Below, piece after piece: positions 41,772 to 50,096 of a stretch of 64,000 bases of DNA. A program made the translations under genes and the position numbers. The DNA is from Streptomyces hiroshimensis. GTDB taxonomy: Bacteria > Actinomycetota > Actinomycetes > Streptomycetales > Streptomycetaceae. Positions within the stretch are counted from its first letter, which is position 1; each line of letters starts with the position of its first letter. The stretch spans positions 1 through 64,000 of the forward strand of contig NZ_BMUT01000011.1 in assembly GCF_014650335.1 (NCBI RefSeq), read 5' to 3'. The notes under the pieces are model-generated. The model did no database searches, was not told the origin of the DNA, and saw nothing but the letters and a program-made list of their open reading frames with translations.

Positions 41772-42945
41772 TGGGAGGCAGGTCCGTCCCCGCACCGCGG
41801 CGCCGCACGGCGACCAGGTCCGTACGCGCGTCCTGGCCGGTGACGGCCTCGGCCTCGGGGGCCGCGGCCGTGGGGGAGTCGTCCCCGCAGGGCCCGCACG
41901 ACCCCCCGCCGCAGCCCGCGGCGGCCTCCGCGACGGCGTCCGCCCGGTGCGCCGGCAGCGTCGTCGTGTCCGTGCCCTCCACCTCGAAGCCGGCGTCCGC
42001 GATCATGTCGAGGTCGGCCTTGCCCTCCTGGCCCTCGCTGGTGAGGTAGTCGCCGAGGAAGATCGAGTTGGCCAGGTGCAGGGCGAGCGGCTGCATCGAG
42101 CGCAGGTGCACCTCGCGCCCGCCGGCCAGCCGCACCTCGACGTCCGGGCAGACGAACCGCACCATCGCGAGGATGCGCAGCGCCCGCTGCGGCGTGAGGT
42201 TCCACTCCTTGGCCAGCGGCGTGCCCTCGAAGGGGATGAGGAAGTTGACCGGCACCGAGTCGGGGTCCAGCGCGCGCAGCGAGAAGACGACGTCGACGAG
42301 GTCCTCGTCGCTCTCGCCCATGCCCGCGATCAGCCCGGAGCAGGCGGACATGCCCGCGGCCTGCGCCTGCTGCACGGTGTCGACGCGGTCGGCGTAGGTG
42401 TGGGTGGTGGTGATGTCGCCGTAGGTGGCTTCGGAGGTGTTGAGGTTGTGGTTGTAGGCGTCGGCGCCCGCGGCGCGCAGCCGCTCGGCCTGGCCCGCGG
42501 AGAGCAGCCCGAGGCAGGCGCACACCTCGACGTCCTCGTTCTGCTCCTTGATCGCCTCGATGGTCTTGGAGACCCGGTCGATGTCCCGGTCCGTGGGCCC
42601 GCGCCCGCTGGCGACCAGACAGACCCGCTTCGCCCCGCCGGCGACACCGGCGGCGGCGGCCTTGGAGGCGTCCTCCGGCTTGAGCCAGGTGTACTTGAGG
42701 ATCTCGGCCTTGGAGCCGAGCCGCTGCGAGCAGTACGAGCAGTCCTCGGGGCAGAGCCCTGACTTGAGGTTGACGAGGTAGTTGAGCTTCACCCGGCGCC
42801 CGAACCACCTGCGGCGCACCTTGCCGGCCGCGGCCACCACGTCGAGCAGGTCGTCGTCGGAGGTCGCCAGCACGGCGAGCGCCTCTTCGCGGGTCGGCGG
42901 CTCGCGCCGCAGCCCCTTGTCCACCAGCGTGTTCAGCAGGTCCAT
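41764..42945 (-). CDS. bioB: Biotin synthase
   Basis: A 393-residue radical-SAM enzyme inserting sulfur into dethiobiotin. The SAM cluster motif is CPEDCSYC (C65, C69, C72), with YNHNLNTSEATYGDI and the family region MSACSGLIAGMGESDED; VRLAGGREVHLRS carries the Arg of the second cluster. A C-terminal extension has AAAGCGGGSCGPCGDD, four Cys; such Cys-rich tails occur in actinobacterial BioB proteins. GAGGAT precedes the ATG. First gene of the leftward biotin set, divergent from bioF. Confidence 0.96.
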   Translation of the reverse strand: MDLLNTLVDKGLRREPPTREEALAVLATSDDDLLDVVAAAGKVRRRWFGRRVKLNYLVNLKSGLCPEDCSYCSQRLGSKAEILKYTWLKPEDASKAAAAGVAGGAKRVCLVASGRGPTDRDIDRVSKTIEAIKEQNEDVEVCACLGLLSAGQAERLRAAGADAYNHNLNTSEATYGDITTTHTYADRVDTVQQAQAAGMSACSGLIAGMGESDEDLVDVVFSLRALDPDSVPVNFLIPFEGTPLAKEWNLTPQRALRILAMVRFVCPDVEVRLAGGREVHLRSMQPLALHLANSIFLGDYLTSEGQEGKADLDMIADAGFEVEGTDTTTLPAHRADAVAEAAAGCGGGSCGPCGDDSPTAAAPEAEAVTGQDARTDLVAVRRRGAGTDLPPNA

Positions 42946-43026
42946 GGCGGTGATCCTCGCTCACGCCCGTACCCCTGGCCAAGGTAGGGATCGCACAACA
43001 CCGGCGGATTGATGTGTGTGTATTGC

Positions 43027-43045
43027 CACACCCTGACCAGGTGTG
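43027..43045. promoter_or_regulatory. Inverted repeat in the bioB/bioF divergent promoter
   Basis: CACACC and GGTGTG arms around 7 nt, inside the 193-nt gap between bioB and bioF. A second GTGTG...CACAC pairing overlaps it. Candidate site for a biotin-responsive repressor. Confidence 0.4.
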
Positions 43046-43138
43046 ACGCCCGCTACGTTCTACAGAGGTTCTATCCGGGCTCCACAGAACCGGCGACAGA
43101 ACCGGCCCCCAGCCCCCTGGAACGCGAAGGACGGCCGC

Positions 43139-44332
43139 ATGGCTCAGGACCCGACCCGGGACACGCCCCGGGTCCCCCTCCGGGACCCCTTCGCCTGGAT
43201 CGACGCGCACCACGAGCGGCGCCTGGCGGCCGGGCTCGTACGGACCCTGCGGCCACGCCCGGCCGACTCGCCGCTGACCGACCTGGCGGGCAACGACTAC
43301 CTGGGCCTGACCCGCCACCCGGAGGTGACCGAGGCCGCCGCCGAGGCCGCCCGCCGGTGGGGCGCCGGGGCGACGGGATCCCGTCTGGTCACCGGCAGCA
43401 CCGCCCTGCACGCCCGGCTGGAGGAGGAGCTCGCCGCCTTCTGCGGCTTCGAGGCCGCGCTCGTGTTCTCCTCCGGCTATGCGGCCAACCTCGCCGCCGT
43501 CACCGCGCTGGCCGGGCCCGGCGGCGCCGGCGGTCCGGCGCTGCTCGTCTCCGACGAGGGCAACCACGCCTCACTGATCGACGGCTGCCGGCTGGCCCGC
43601 GCCGAGAAGGCGATCGTGCCGCACACCGACCCGGACGCCGTCCGCAAGGCCCTCGCGGCACACTCCGGCCGCGCGCTCGCCGTCACCGACTCCGTCTTCT
43701 CCGTCGACGGCGACGCCGCCCCGCTGCCCGCGCTCGCCGGCGCGTGCCGCGAGCACGGCGCGGCCCTGCTCGTGGACGACGCGCACGGGCTCGGCGTCCT
43801 CGGCGAGGGCGGCCGCGGCGCGGTGCACGCGGCGGGGCTGGCGGGCGCCCCGGACGTCGTCGCCACGGTGACGCTGTCGAAGGCGCTGGGCAGCCAGGGC
43901 GGTGCCGTGCTCGGCCCGGAGCGGGTGATCAGGCACCTGGTGAGCAACGCCCGCACGTTCATCTTCGACACCGGCCTCGCACCGGCGGCGGCCGGCGCCG
44001 CGCTGGCGGCCCTCACGGTGCTGCGCCGCGAGCCGCAGCGGGCGCGGCGCGTCCGGGACATCGCCGCCGAGCTGCACCGCAGGGTGGTGGCGGCGGGCTT
44101 CGCGGCGGTGCGGCCCGACGCGGCGGTGGTCTCCGTACGGGCCCCCTCGCCGGAGGCGGCGGTGCAGTGGGCGGCCGACTGCCGGGAGGCGGGGATCGCG
44201 GTCGGCTGCTTCCGGCCGCCGTCCGTGCCGGACGGCGTCTCACGGCTGCGGCTGACCGCCCGGGCCGATCTGTCGGACCGGCAGGTGACGGCGGCGGCCG
44301 ACGCGATCGTACGGACCGCGCCGGCCGCCTGA
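43139..44332 (+). CDS. bioF: 8-amino-7-oxononanoate synthase
   Basis: A 397-residue alpha-oxoamine synthase making KAPA from pimeloyl-thioester and alanine with PLP. DLAGNDYLGLTRHPEV, GAGATGSRLVTGSTALHARL, LLVSDEGNHASLIDGCRLA, LLVDDAHGLGVLGEGGRG and the PLP Lys in TVTLSKALGSQGGAVLG are present. GAAGGA precedes the ATG at 43139; the open frame extends to 43043 but lacks a ribosome site. It is divergent from bioB; no bioC, bioH or bioI is visible in the window. Confidence 0.95.
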   Translation: MAQDPTRDTPRVPLRDPFAWIDAHHERRLAAGLVRTLRPRPADSPLTDLAGNDYLGLTRHPEVTEAAAEAARRWGAGATGSRLVTGSTALHARLEEELAAFCGFEAALVFSSGYAANLAAVTALAGPGGAGGPALLVSDEGNHASLIDGCRLARAEKAIVPHTDPDAVRKALAAHSGRALAVTDSVFSVDGDAAPLPALAGACREHGAALLVDDAHGLGVLGEGGRGAVHAAGLAGAPDVVATVTLSKALGSQGGAVLGPERVIRHLVSNARTFIFDTGLAPAAAGAALAALTVLRREPQRARRVRDIAAELHRRVVAAGFAAVRPDAAVVSVRAPSPEAAVQWAADCREAGIAVGCFRPPSVPDGVSRLRLTARADLSDRQVTAAADAIVRTAPAA

Positions 44333-44377
44333 GACGAGCCGGACTTCCGGGACCCTTGGAGCGACCGTGCTACCGGT

Positions 44378-44617
44378 TCAGAGCGGATCGATCCCGCCGT
44401 CGCGCAGCCCCTCGACGAAGCGGCTCCACGCGGCGGAGCGGAAGAGGAGTGCGGGACCGCTCGTGCGCTTGGAGTCGCGCACGGCGAGGAGGCGGCCGGG
44501 GAGCGGCCCGGCCGTCTCGACGCAGTTGTTGTACGCGGCGCTGTAGCTGCTGCGGCGCCATGGGACGCCGTGGAGAAGTGAAGGGGCGGCAAGTACGTAC
44601 CGAGGCATTGCGGACAT
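44378..44617 (-). CDS. DUF397 domain protein
   Basis: A 79-residue protein with the DUF397 pattern: WRRSSYSAAYNNCVETA, LAVRDSKRTSGPALLF and AAWSRFVEGLRDG. Streptomyces carries many such genes immediately after an XRE regulator; these pairs (WhiJ-like loci) influence development and antibiotic production. The start codon follows the XRE stop by 9 nt, with TAAGGAGG supplying stop and Shine-Dalgarno together, so the two are co-translated. It probably binds the XRE partner. Confidence 0.9.
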   Translation of the reverse strand: MSAMPRYVLAAPSLLHGVPWRRSSYSAAYNNCVETAGPLPGRLLAVRDSKRTSGPALLFRSAAWSRFVEGLRDGGIDPL

Positions 44618-44626
44618 AGTGCCTCC

Positions 44627-45505
44627 TTACGCGCCGTCGTTGAACCCGGCGATGAATTCGAGTGAGTTCTCGTGCGAGAGAGCCTGCGAGCGAAGCGTGG
44701 TGAATGCCGCGCCGTAAGCCCGGAGGTCTTCTTTCCGCTCCAAGTAGAGGCTACTCGTCAAGTGGTCGAGAACAACCACATCCAGATCAGCAATGCGCGG
44801 AAATGAGAAAATAACAAAAGGCCCGGTGATGCCGATATGGCCACCGCGGGAGAACGGCAGGACATGCAGCCGTACATGCTGCGACGACCCCGTCTCGACC
44901 AGGTGTTGCAGCTGCCGCGCCATGACCTCGCGCCCGCCCACCTCGTGGTGCAGGACAGCCTCGTCGAGCACGGCGCACATCTGCAGCGGCTGTTCCCTCT
45001 GCAATACCTTCTGCCGCGCCATCCGCACCCGCACCAGTTCCTCGACCTGTTCCGGCGGGGGGTCGCCCAGCACCGCCCGGGTCACCGCGCGGGCATAGTC
45101 CGGCGTCTGCAGCAGGCCGGGCACCACGGTGGTCTCCAGGGTGCTTAAGCGCGAGGCCTCCGATTCCAGGCTGATGAAGTCGAGATAGGCGGGCGGCAGC
45201 CGGTTGCGATAGGCGTACCACCAGCCGCGCCGGGCTCCCGCACCCTCGCCCGGTTCCGTGGATCCCGCGCCGCACAGCGCCCCCAGCAGGGCGCGCAGCT
45301 CGGTGTCGCCGACCCCGTAGGCGTCCAGGAGCCGGGCCACGTCCGCCGGTTTCACGCCACTGGCGCCCGTCTCGATCCGGCTGACTTTCGACTGGTGCCA
45401 GCCGACCGCGCGCGCGGCCTCCAGACTCGTCAGCCCGGCCAGTTCGCGCTGGCGGCGCAGCTCCGCACCCAGCTTGCGACGGCGTACCGCCGGTCCGTAC
45501 CGCAT
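44627..45505 (-). CDS. XRE-family regulator with DUF5753
   Basis: A 292-residue regulator. The helix-turn-helix (about 12-70) reads LGAELRRQRELAGLTSLEAA and VGWHQSKVSRIETGASGVKP. The DUF5753 domain (about 105-285) shows YLDFISLESEASRLSTLETT, VVPGLLQTPDYARAV, and MCAVLDEAVLHHEVGG. Such proteins pair with DUF397 partners and small HATPases (abaA/whiJ-type loci). It is upstream of and coupled to DUF397, and divergent from the HATPase gene. Confidence 0.92.
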   Translation of the reverse strand: MRYGPAVRRRKLGAELRRQRELAGLTSLEAARAVGWHQSKVSRIETGASGVKPADVARLLDAYGVGDTELRALLGALCGAGSTEPGEGAGARRGWWYAYRNRLPPAYLDFISLESEASRLSTLETTVVPGLLQTPDYARAVTRAVLGDPPPEQVEELVRVRMARQKVLQREQPLQMCAVLDEAVLHHEVGGREVMARQLQHLVETGSSQHVRLHVLPFSRGGHIGITGPFVIFSFPRIADLDVVVLDHLTSSLYLERKEDLRAYGAAFTTLRSQALSHENSLEFIAGFNDGA

Positions 45506-45799
45506 TGGCCCTCCCCTGGGTCACTGTCGCTGTCATACGTCAGTGTCAATAGCCCAGTGTGCCGCGTGAATCCGGTCGCTCGTCGTAGAGTTCACTGCTT
45601 CGAGCGACAGATATATGCACATCTTGGGGGATCGCTCCCCTCACAGGCGTTATCAGTGGCAGTCTGTCGCGCAGAGCCGTCCGAGGCCGCTCATGACCCC
45701 CATGACTTACGGGACGCCTCCCGACTTCCATGGCACCTTCCATGGCATCGCAACCGGGGGTCCGGCCTCGGCGGGACCTCGGCTGAAAGGGCCCCCGCC
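45506..45799. promoter_or_regulatory. Divergent promoter of XRE/DUF397 and HATPase genes
   Basis: A 294-nt gap. Near the XRE start, TCACTGTCGCTGTC and CAGTGTCAATAGCCCAGTGT (45531-45560) repeat the element (C)A(C/G)TGTC several times and could be XRE binding sites. An AT-rich patch (GACAGATATATGCACATC, about 45605-45622) may hold the rightward promoter. No gene found in it. Confidence 0.4.
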
Positions 45800-46237
45800 A
45801 TGGCAGACCACCAAGAAGCCACCGTCACCCTGCCGAGCGCCCCCGCCTCGGTCTCCACGGCGCGCCGCTATGTCGCGGAGGTGCTGGCGGACTGGGGGCT
45901 TCCGGGCGGGACGGACACCTCCGAGACGGTGCGCCTGATCGTCTCCGAGCTCGCGACCAACGCGGTGCAGCACACCCGGGGGCAGTCGCCCACCTTCACC
46001 GTGGACGTCCGCCTCGACCGCGATCAGCACCTGCGTATCGGCGTCACCGACAGCCATCCGCGCTTCCCCCGGCGGCTGCCCGCCGCGGTCCAGCAGGACA
46101 ACGGCCGCGGCATGGTGATCATCCGCTGTCTCACCGCGGAGCACGGGGGGCGGCTGTTCTGCACGCCGACCTCCGACGGCGGCAAGACGGTGTGGATCTC
46201 CCTCCCCTGGACCGTGCCGGTCAGCGCAGAGCGCTGA
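45800..46237 (+). CDS. RsbW/SpoIIAB-like small ATPase
   Basis: A 145-residue HATPase_c protein of the anti-sigma-kinase type. N-box VRLIVSELATNAVQHTRG, D/G-box IGVTDSHPRFP, and QQDNGRGMVIIRCLTAEHGG. It contains only the ATPase domain, like the many Streptomyces relatives that sit next to XRE/DUF397 genes. It may act as a kinase or binding protein in the same regulatory circuit. ATG at 45800. Confidence 0.88.
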   Translation: MADHQEATVTLPSAPASVSTARRYVAEVLADWGLPGGTDTSETVRLIVSELATNAVQHTRGQSPTFTVDVRLDRDQHLRIGVTDSHPRFPRRLPAAVQQDNGRGMVIIRCLTAEHGGRLFCTPTSDGGKTVWISLPWTVPVSAER

Positions 46238-46255
46238 ACTCCCCTCCGGCCGGCC

Positions 46256-46284
46256 AGGCCCCCCGCGTGGGTCGCGGGGGGCCT
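46256..46284. terminator. Bidirectional hairpin
   Basis: Perfect 12-bp arms AGGCCCCCCGCG and CGCGGGGGGCCT with a 5-nt loop, between the converging HATPase and NlpC/P60 genes. Confidence 0.7.
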
Positions 46285-46362
46285 CGGGCCGCTTGCGGCC
46301 CTCGTGCGGGGGTTCACGTCACCGTGCCTTCCGGGGTCTCCGGGCGGGCCGGTGACGCCGGG

Positions 46363-46833
46363 TCAGCCGACCCGGCCGTACAGGACGCTGTTGGTCCAGA
46401 TCCGCTCCAGGCGGACGACCGCGCCCGTCTTGGGAGCGTGCCAGATGCGGCCGTCCCCGTTGTATATCCCCACGTGGTAGATCCCGCGCCCGGAGACGAA
46501 GAAGACGAGGTCGCCGCGTTCGCGTGCGGAGCGGGGGATGTGGCTGGTGCTGTTGTACTGCTGGGCGGCGGTGCGGGGCAGGGACTTCCCGGCCCGCTTG
46601 AAGGAGTAGAGCGTCAGGCCCGAGCAGTCGAACCGGTAGGGTCCGGTCGCCCCCCACTGATAGGGGGAGCCCTGCTTCGAGGCCGCGATCCCGAGTGCCA
46701 TGGTGGAGACGGAAGACGCCTCCGCCTCTGTCGCGCCGCCCGGTGCCAGCACCGTGGCCCCGACGGCGGCGAGAGTGAGGGCCGATGCGGCACCGGCCCT
46801 GGACAGCTTCGACGGACGTTTGTGCGCGCCCAT
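46363..46833 (-). CDS. Secreted NlpC/P60 cell-wall peptidase
   Basis: A 156-residue exported hydrolase. Signal peptide about 1-40 (AASALTLAAVGATVLAPGGA, then TEAEAS). Catalytic Cys in YRFDCSGLTLYSF, catalytic His in IYHVGIYNGDG and third residue His in RIWHAPKTG. It cleaves gamma-D-Glu-meso-DAP or related bonds of peptidoglycan stem peptides. The minimal size means no extra wall-binding domain. A ydaO-type riboswitch directly precedes it, as in other Streptomyces wall hydrolase genes, tying expression to c-di-AMP. Confidence 0.92.
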   Translation of the reverse strand: MGAHKRPSKLSRAGAASALTLAAVGATVLAPGGATEAEASSVSTMALGIAASKQGSPYQWGATGPYRFDCSGLTLYSFKRAGKSLPRTAAQQYNSTSHIPRSARERGDLVFFVSGRGIYHVGIYNGDGRIWHAPKTGAVVRLERIWTNSVLYGRVG

Positions 46834-46842
46834 GCGCTAACC

Positions 46843-47030
46843 CTTCGTCAGCCGCCTGTGAAGGATGACCTGTCGGGTTCGGGCAGGCGAAGGTTGCCCG
46901 GCCGCTGTCAACGGCTTCACCCCAAGGGCCGACCGCACTACTCTTGGTCGTCCCACCACTCTTGGGTCCTCCATCCCTGCCGTGCACTCAAGTCGACCCG
47001 GCATCCCGTCGGCGGCAGGGTTCGGCGTCC
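46843..47030 (-). promoter_or_regulatory. ydaO/yuaA (c-di-AMP) riboswitch
   Basis: Reading leftward, the conserved blocks appear in order: GCCGAACCCTGCCGCCGACG, GGCAGGGATGGAGGACCCAA, CTTGGGGTGAAGCCG, and CCCGAACCCGACAGGTCATC followed by CACAGGCGGCTGACGAAG. These are the core of the ydaO class, which binds c-di-AMP and in Streptomyces turns off cell-wall hydrolase genes. The 3' end lies within about 10 nt of the NlpC/P60 ATG and touches its GAAGGG ribosome site. Boundaries are approximate. Confidence 0.85.
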
Positions 47031-47040
47031 GCCGGGACCG

Positions 47041-47751
47041 CCCCGCCGGGGTGGCGGGGTCTTGTCGTCGCAGGGATCTTGGCGCAGCCCCCGTACGGAT
47101 TCCGAGCGGAACCGGGGGTATGTGAGGCTGATCACTCCTGGGCAATTCCGGTGGACACGGGGCGATTTGGTGGTGTGCGCGCAAGGCGGCTGAGTCGCTG
47201 GCCTGCGGCGGTTCGTACCCGCCCGGGCGCAATCCGGCCGTCCGCGCCAGATCGATCACCGCGCCCCGTCTACGCCGTGATCCCTCATGGGGCGGACCCA
47301 GGTTTATTCGGGTGCGGACCCCCGGCCCTCCGGCGCACGGGGAGCGGAGATCCCTTCGCCCCCGGCGCTCTGCGCCGAGGACCCGTATCGTCCGCGTCGG
47401 GATGACCCGCTCGCATCATCCGTTCACCCGTTTCGTACGGGGGTGCGAGCCGGAGCCCCGCCGCGCCGCGGCGACGACCATGGTCTGCGCCGCCCGTAGC
47501 CGGCGGTACGTGTCGTGCGGACGGGCGGCCATGATCCGGCCCAGAAGATCCAGTAGATGCAGACGACAGGCGGCGCGCGGAGTCATGGCCATGGCAACGC
47601 AAAGAGTCAGTTAACGCGTTGGAAAAGGTTCCGCCCTAATCTGCAATCACTGGCCGCCGGCCGAAGAACCCCAGGTCAACACCGTGTTGAACTCGGGGTA
47701 GTCCCGGTGCGTCCAGCCGGGACGACCCGGGACGACAGTGAGGTGGGACGC
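47041..47751. other. Gene-poor region between the riboswitch and ureA
   Basis: About 710 nt. The left part should carry the leftward promoter for the riboswitch/NlpC transcript. The right part carries the ureA promoter. Open frames here lack codon bias or ribosome sites. A GlnR-like element (47611-47626) and a TAATCT -10-like hexamer (47637-47642) are the only motifs noted. Confidence 0.5.
47611..47626 (+). promoter_or_regulatory. Possible GlnR half-box upstream of ureA
   Basis: TTAAC, six bases, GAAAA. The GlnR consensus is gTnAc-n6-GaAAc; each half matches at four of five positions. It lies 126 nt before the ureA ATG. Urease genes are GlnR-controlled in Streptomyces. Only one half-pair is seen. 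Confidence 0.3.
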
Positions 47752-48054
<303 letters not shown>

Positions 48055-48070
48055 CGGGGAGGACCCCGCG

Positions 48071-48382
48071 ATGATCCCCGGAGAAATCCTGTACGCCGCC
48101 GAGCCCGTGGCCCTCAACCAGGGGCTGCACCGCACCCGGCTCACCGTGCTCAACGCCGCCGACCGCCCGGTGCAGGTCGGCTCGCACTACCACTTCGCCG
48201 AGGCCAACCCCGGCCTCGACTTCGATCGGGCGGCGGCCCGCGGCAAGCGCCTCGACATCGCCGCCGGCACCGCCGTCCGCTTCGAGCCCGGCATCCCCCT
48301 CCAGGTCGACCTCGTGCCCCTCGGCGGCAAGCGCATCGTCGAGGGCCTGCGCGGCGAGTGCGGGGGACCGCTCGATGACTGA
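48071..48382 (+). CDS. ureB: Urease beta subunit
   Basis: A 103-residue complete UreB: MIPGEILYAAEPVALNQGLH, VQVGSHYHFAEANPGLDFDR, RLDIAAGTAVRFEPG and LVPLGGKRIVEGLRGE. It packs with UreA and UreC in the (ABC)3 enzyme. It overlaps ureC by 8 nt. AGGACC provides the ribosome site. Confidence 0.97.
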   Translation: MIPGEILYAAEPVALNQGLHRTRLTVLNAADRPVQVGSHYHFAEANPGLDFDRAAARGKRLDIAAGTAVRFEPGIPLQVDLVPLGGKRIVEGLRGECGGPLDD

Positions 48383-50096
48383 GCTCAGCCGCGTCGCCTA
48401 CGCCGGCCTCTACGGGCCGACCGCCGGCGACCGCGTCCGCCTCGCCGACACCGACCTCGTCGTCGAGATCGAGGAGGACCGCTGCGGCGGGCCCGGCCAC
48501 GCCGGTGACGAGGCCGTCTTCGGCGGCGGCAAGGTCATCCGCGAGTCCATGGGCCAGTCCCGCGCGACCCGCGCCGACGGCGCCCCCGACACCGTCATCA
48601 CCGGGGCGCTCGTCCTCGACCACTGGGGCGTCGTCAAGGCCGACATCGGCATCCGCGACGGCCGGATCACCGGCGTCGGCAAGGCCGGCAACCCCGACAC
48701 GATGGACGGCGTCCACCCCGACCTCGTCATCGGACCGGAGACCGAGATCATCGCCGGCAACGGCAGGATCCTCACCGCCGGCGCCATCGACGCCCACGTC
48801 CACTTCATCTGCCCGCAGGCCGCGGACGAGGCCCTCGCCTCCGGCGTCACCACCCTGCTCGGCGGCGGCACCGGCCCGGCCGAGGGCAGCAAGGCCACCA
48901 CCATCACCCCCGGAGCCTGGCACCTTGCCCGGATGTTCGAGGCGATGGAGGGCTACCCCGTCAACCTCGGCCTGCTGGGCAAGGGCAACACCGTCTCGTA
49001 CGACTCGATGCGCGCCCAGCTGCGGGCCGGCGCCGTCGGCTTCAAGATCCATGAGGACTGGGGGGCGACCCCGGCCGTCATCGACGCCTGCCTGGCCGTC
49101 TGTGAGGAGAGCGGCGCCCAGCTCGCCATCCACACCGACACCCTCAACGAGGCCGGCTTCGTCGGCGACACCCTCGCCGCCATAGCCGGCCGCTCCATCC
49201 ACGCCTACCACACCGAGGGCGCCGGCGGCGGGCACGCCCCCGACATCATCACCGTCGTCTCCGAGGCCAACGTCCTGCCCAGCTCCACCAACCCCACCCG
49301 GCCGCACACCGTCAACACCGTCGACGAACACCTCGACATGCTGATGGTCTGTCACCACCTCAACCCGGCCGTCCCCGAGGACCTCGCCTTCGCCGAGTCC
49401 CGGATCCGGCCGAGCACCATCGCCGCCGAGGACGTCCTGCACGACCTCGGAGCGATCTCGATCATCTCCTCCGACTCCCAGGCGATGGGCCGCATCGGGG
49501 AGGTCGTCCTGCGCACCTGGCAGACCGCGCACGTGATGAAGAGACGCCGCGGCCCCCTGCCCGGCGACGGCCCGGCCGACAACGTACGGGCCCGGCGCTA
49601 CGTCGCCAAATACACCATCAACCCGGCCGTCGCGCAGGGCCTCGACCACGAGATCGGCTCCGTGGAGCCGGGCAAGCTCGCGGACCTGGTGCTGTGGGAC
49701 CCCGCCTTCTTCGGCGTACGGCCGCAGCTCGTCATCAAGGGCGGCCAGATCGCCTACGCGCAGATGGGCGACGCCAACGCCTCCATACCCACCCCGCAGC
49801 CGATCCTGCCGCGCCCCATGTTCGGCGCCCGCGGCCGCGCCCCGGCCGCCAACTCCCTCAACTTCGTCACCCAGTGGGCCATGGACGACGGCCTGCCCGA
49901 ACGCCTCGGCCTCGGCAAGCGCTTCGTCCCCATCCGCTCCACGCGCGGCGTTACCAAGGCCGACATGCGCAACAACGACGCCCGGCCGAGGGTGGAGGTC
50001 GACCCCGACACCTTCACGGTCACCGTCGACGGAGAAGTGATCGACCCCCGGCCGGCGGCGGAACTGCCGATGGCCCAGCGCTACTTCCTTTTCTGA
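48375..50096 (+). CDS. ureC: Urease alpha (catalytic) subunit
   Basis: A 573-residue complete catalytic subunit. Nickel ligands: IDAHVHFICPQ (H141, H143), the Lys to be carbamylated in GAVGFKIHEDWG (K224), IHTDTLNEAGF and SIHAYHTEGAGGGHAPDI. The mobile flap has MVCHHLNPAVPED with the active-site Cys and His. LGAISIISSDSQAMGRIGE carries the catalytic Asp. Its stop overlaps the ureF ATG by one base (TGATG). Confidence 0.98.
   Translation: MTELSRVAYAGLYGPTAGDRVRLADTDLVVEIEEDRCGGPGHAGDEAVFGGGKVIRESMGQSRATRADGAPDTVITGALVLDHWGVVKADIGIRDGRITGVGKAGNPDTMDGVHPDLVIGPETEIIAGNGRILTAGAIDAHVHFICPQAADEALASGVTTLLGGGTGPAEGSKATTITPGAWHLARMFEAMEGYPVNLGLLGKGNTVSYDSMRAQLRAGAVGFKIHEDWGATPAVIDACLAVCEESGAQLAIHTDTLNEAGFVGDTLAAIAGRSIHAYHTEGAGGGHAPDIITVVSEANVLPSSTNPTRPHTVNTVDEHLDMLMVCHHLNPAVPEDLAFAESRIRPSTIAAEDVLHDLGAISIISSDSQAMGRIGEVVLRTWQTAHVMKRRRGPLPGDGPADNVRARRYVAKYTINPAVAQGLDHEIGSVEPGKLADLVLWDPAFFGVRPQLVIKGGQIAYAQMGDANASIPTPQPILPRPMFGARGRAPAANSLNFVTQWAMDDGLPERLGLGKRFVPIRSTRGVTKADMRNNDARPRVEVDPDTFTVTVDGEVIDPRPAAELPMAQRYFLF

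Noticed and set aside
47285..47602. A 105-codon minus-strand ORF before ureA
   Set aside because: No ribosome site, poor codon bias, low-complexity Arg/Gly/Pro sequence.
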